From: Punica granatum
Taxonomy: Eukaryota > Streptophyta > Magnoliopsida > Myrtales > Lythraceae
DNA length: 64,000 nucleotides
Assembly: GCF_007655135.1 (NCBI RefSeq)
Contig: NC_045134.1
Span: 27,056,568-27,120,567, forward strand
Direction of reading: 5' to 3'
The notes beneath the pieces are model-generated. The model worked only from the letters and a program-made list of their open reading frames with translations, was not told the origin of the DNA and searched no databases. Below, piece after piece: positions 61,676 through 64,000 of this stretch (its first letter is position 1; each line of letters starts with the position of its first letter). Position numbers and translations under genes: made by a program.

Positions 61676-62593
61676 ATGGAAGCTGTAAAGCTCATCTCCT
61701 CGCTCTCATTCCTCCTCCTCCTCCTTCCCCTCCTCTTTTCTTCGGCCCTAGCAGACCAAAACCGCTCGCCGTTCGAGTTCATCAATGGCCTCAAGGGATG
61801 CCACAAGGGCAACAAGACCAAAGGCATCCTCGAGCTGAAGCACTACATGGAGAAGTTCGGTTACTTGCACTACAACCACTCCAGCCTCCACGCCAATGAT
61901 GAGGAGTTCGACAACCTCCTCGAGGAAGCCGTTAAGACATACCAGCAGAACTACCATATGAAGGCCACCGGGACCCTCGATTCCGAGACGGTTTCCCAGA
62001 TGACAAAGCCCCGCTGCGGTGTCCCTGATATCATCAATGGCACCAATTCGATGCGTCCCGGGAGGAAGGGGAACCACCACCGACCAGGGTCCCTCCACAC
62101 GGTTGGACACTATAGTTTCTTCCCGAATAGACCGAGGTGGCCGAGCAACAAGTACCGCCTCACCTATGGCTTCTTATCCGGGACACCAAACGAAGCGATT
62201 GGCCCGGTGGCACGGGCCTTCCAGAAGTGGGCCTCTGCCACGCACTTCACATTTACTCAGGTCCAAGACTACCAATCCGCCGATCTCCAGATCGCGTTCG
62301 AACGCAGGGACCACGGGGACGGCGCGCCATTCGATGGGCCGGGTGGGACCATAGCCCATGCATTCGCCCCCACCAGGGGGTGGTTCCACTACGATAAGGA
62401 CGAGCGATTCTCCGTGGGACCGACTCCTGGGGCATTCCACTTGGAGACAGTGGCACTGCATGAAATCGGGCACCTCCTCGGGCTAGGGCACAGCCAGGTT
62501 CCGGGTGCAATCATGTTCCCAAGTATAAGTCCGGGGGTTTCTAAGGGTTTGCATGACGATGATATCCAAGGAATTAATGCTTTATACCAATAA
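61676..62593 (+). CDS. Matrix metalloproteinase (matrixin), copy 2
   Basis: An intronless frame of 305 codons, paralogue of 54126-55037. A 2-residue Leu insertion lengthens the signal peptide. The cysteine switch PRCGVPD (112-118), zinc site HEIGHLLGLGH (262-272) and Met-turn AIMFP are all intact, and again there is no GPI-type tail (ends NALYQ). By eye roughly 30 residues differ from copy 1, concentrated in the catalytic domain surface (for example NRPRWPSNKYRLTYGFLSGT, FERRDHGDGAPF, FHYDKDERFSVGPT) while motifs are untouched. The promoter including the TATA box is conserved, so both copies could be expressed. Confidence 0.93.
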   Translation: MEAVKLISSLSFLLLLLPLLFSSALADQNRSPFEFINGLKGCHKGNKTKGILELKHYMEKFGYLHYNHSSLHANDEEFDNLLEEAVKTYQQNYHMKATGTLDSETVSQMTKPRCGVPDIINGTNSMRPGRKGNHHRPGSLHTVGHYSFFPNRPRWPSNKYRLTYGFLSGTPNEAIGPVARAFQKWASATHFTFTQVQDYQSADLQIAFERRDHGDGAPFDGPGGTIAHAFAPTRGWFHYDKDERFSVGPTPGAFHLETVALHEIGHLLGLGHSQVPGAIMFPSISPGVSKGLHDDDIQGINALYQ

Positions 62594-64000
62594 GTGAGAC
62601 TTGCATGGTCTCTTATCTTACACACCACACATACACACACAGAGATATAATAGGAGTACCCGCCGGAATAAATAAGGAGTTGCTTGTTTGTTCGAGTTAA
62701 AGGTGAAATATTGCCATCCTCAGCGCAGAGGTCCCGAGTTTGATCTCGTTAATGGGACTTTTCATGTGCTTTTATTCTCTCTCTTTTTTTTTTTCTTTTT
62801 TGTATTAGGCCTATGGCCTCTCTAGAAAATATATGAAATAATAAATTTGAGTGGTTCAGAAAACTGTTTAACTCGATCTCTCAACTCTACATGTTGATTT
62901 CTCGTGTTCATTGTTCAAAAATTGATTTATTCAATCATATGTTCTGGATAGCACCATTCAAGTACATTTATTTGTTTGGGGAAAAAAATTATACTTATTA
63001 AATTGCTGAGAATATTTTATTGAGAATTTATTATAAAATTGTTATTTTATATACATGTAAGATGTGACCCCGAATTTGTAACATGAGAATACCAACTGTT
63101 TTGGTTTTTAAAAGTTCTTCCGACCATCGTTGTAAAAGTTTAACTTGGGAAAACAATTATAGAGAAATATCTTCATACCAAACAAATTAATTAATCTAAG
63201 ATCGGAAAGAGCGCTAGCGTGAATTTTATATGACATGGCGTGCCGGTTTTTCTTGATAATATATGCTTGCGTGCTGGTCCATAGAAAAATGCCTGATATT
63301 CATTTGTCAGTCCAATTACTTGTGTTCTTTATTCAGAAATCAATTCAATCGTGTGTTTTTCATGTCTCGTTATTATGATATCCTCTACGAGAAATCTGAT
63401 GGTACCTCCGTAGGAATACCATGGAGAGTCCGAAGTTTCCAAGACATGTAACGCATTCCAATTTCTCTTGATATATAGCAAAAGTAATGGTAAGAATAAT
63501 AATGACTCAGCATTCATAGTCTATCTATAAATCAATCCACACTGCGAGAGTTTAACTGTTTTGTAGACCGATTCAGCTCAATTAGATTTGTCGGGATTCG
63601 ATTTAGCTTCCGAATACTATGGTTCACATCGAAAACAAATCTATCTATAATTCAAAATGCCAAATTATTCTTGAAAATGTGTATAATGATTCTCCTCATA
63701 CTTATATCTAATAAAATGACCGTGGAGATCTAAAAAAAGATGATAACTTATATCATCGTGAATAATTTAGGAAGATAATTGGAAAGTTTTTAAGAGGATT
63801 TAGCAAAACTCGTCTATAAAATTATACGCTTCCTATGTACTTAAGTTATATCGAGAAGTTATAATAATTATTTAACATCCAGTGTAGAATAATATTATAT
63901 GTAATATTATAATTAGTATTGGCGATTTAAAAATCAATTAATTTTTAAATATTATTTTAGGAATTATATGAAATTTATCCAGAAGAATATAGTATGAAAT
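62594..64000. other. MMP copy 2 3' flank to window end
   Basis: Matches the 3' flank of copy 1. An extra short CACACA-type stretch occurs at about 62620-62640. No other gene is seen. Confidence 0.5.

Larger units (their letters stand above)
58859..64000 (+). repeat. Segmental tandem duplication, unit 2 (continues beyond window)
   Basis: Begins TGATATGCCTGG and follows unit 1 through HEXO2 intron/exon 2, the MMP and flank. One indel near 60890-60945 adds about 50 bp absent from unit 1; another lies around 55985/63555. The left junction lies inside former coding sequence, so the second HEXO2 has no exon 1. Confidence 0.95.

Noticed and set aside
1..64000. Bacterial-style systems, CRISPR arrays, rRNA or organelle insertions
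   Set aside because: None seen; all genes have plant nuclear structure.

Overview
This is a nuclear segment of a flowering plant, almost certainly a eudicot. GT-AG introns interrupt most genes, the intergenic DNA is AT-rich with many microsatellites, and the proteins belong to plant-specific families: an R2R3-MYB factor, an NBR1 autophagy receptor, a PIRL leucine-rich-repeat protein, a ferric reduction oxidase, a Raf-like kinase and plant matrixins. The species cannot be fixed from sequence alone; a woody Myrtales-type genome is only a guess. Nothing here is bacterial: there are no operons or CRISPR arrays.

Layout. 1-445 (-): 5' end of an HDA6-type histone deacetylase. 446-7418: gene-free, with a Mutator-type MITE, a SINE-like head and a long (GA)n tract. 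7419-8888 (+): R2R3-MYB. 10953-11399 (-): ribosomal protein L27a/uL15 with telo-box and site II promoter motifs. 12052-12274: SINE with perfect 16-bp target duplication. 12816-14073 (-): USP-like protein. 14993-16502: 5'-truncated LINE with 17-bp target duplication. 18048-21096 (+): ferric reduction oxidase. 22765-24964: TRIM-like remnant, SINE remnant and a Mutator-like element. 25426-26181 (+): PB1-domain protein. 27655-28729 (-): probable APC/C subunit 15. 30108-35046: transposon cluster (1.5-kb foldback, CACTA-like element, hAT MITE). 36037-39165 (+): PIRL. 40430-40748: a second SINE family. 41440-44970 (+): NBR1. 46312-48358 (+): ATN1-like Raf-type kinase. 50593-52486 (+): beta-hexosaminidase of HEXO2 type. 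54126-55037 (+): secreted matrix metalloproteinase.

The right end is a tandem segmental duplication. The block from the end of HEXO2 exon 1 through the metalloproteinase and its 3' flank (51372 to at least 56415) recurs at 58859-64000 and runs off the window. The second block carries a HEXO2 3'-half pseudogene, with a premature stop and an altered catalytic-site motif, and a second intact metalloproteinase. Two Mutator-type elements lie between the copies, and one has a neighbouring unoccupied paralogous site that confirms its boundaries.

The genes do not form one pathway. Chromatin silencing (HDA6), translation (L27a), iron reduction (FRO), selective autophagy (NBR1), cell-cycle proteolysis (APC15) and extracellular glycan or protein processing (HEXO2, MMPs) are simply neighbours. 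I found no undescribed multi-gene system. The most informative signals are the duplicated HEXO2-MMP block, the well-bounded transposons and the long inverted repeat.
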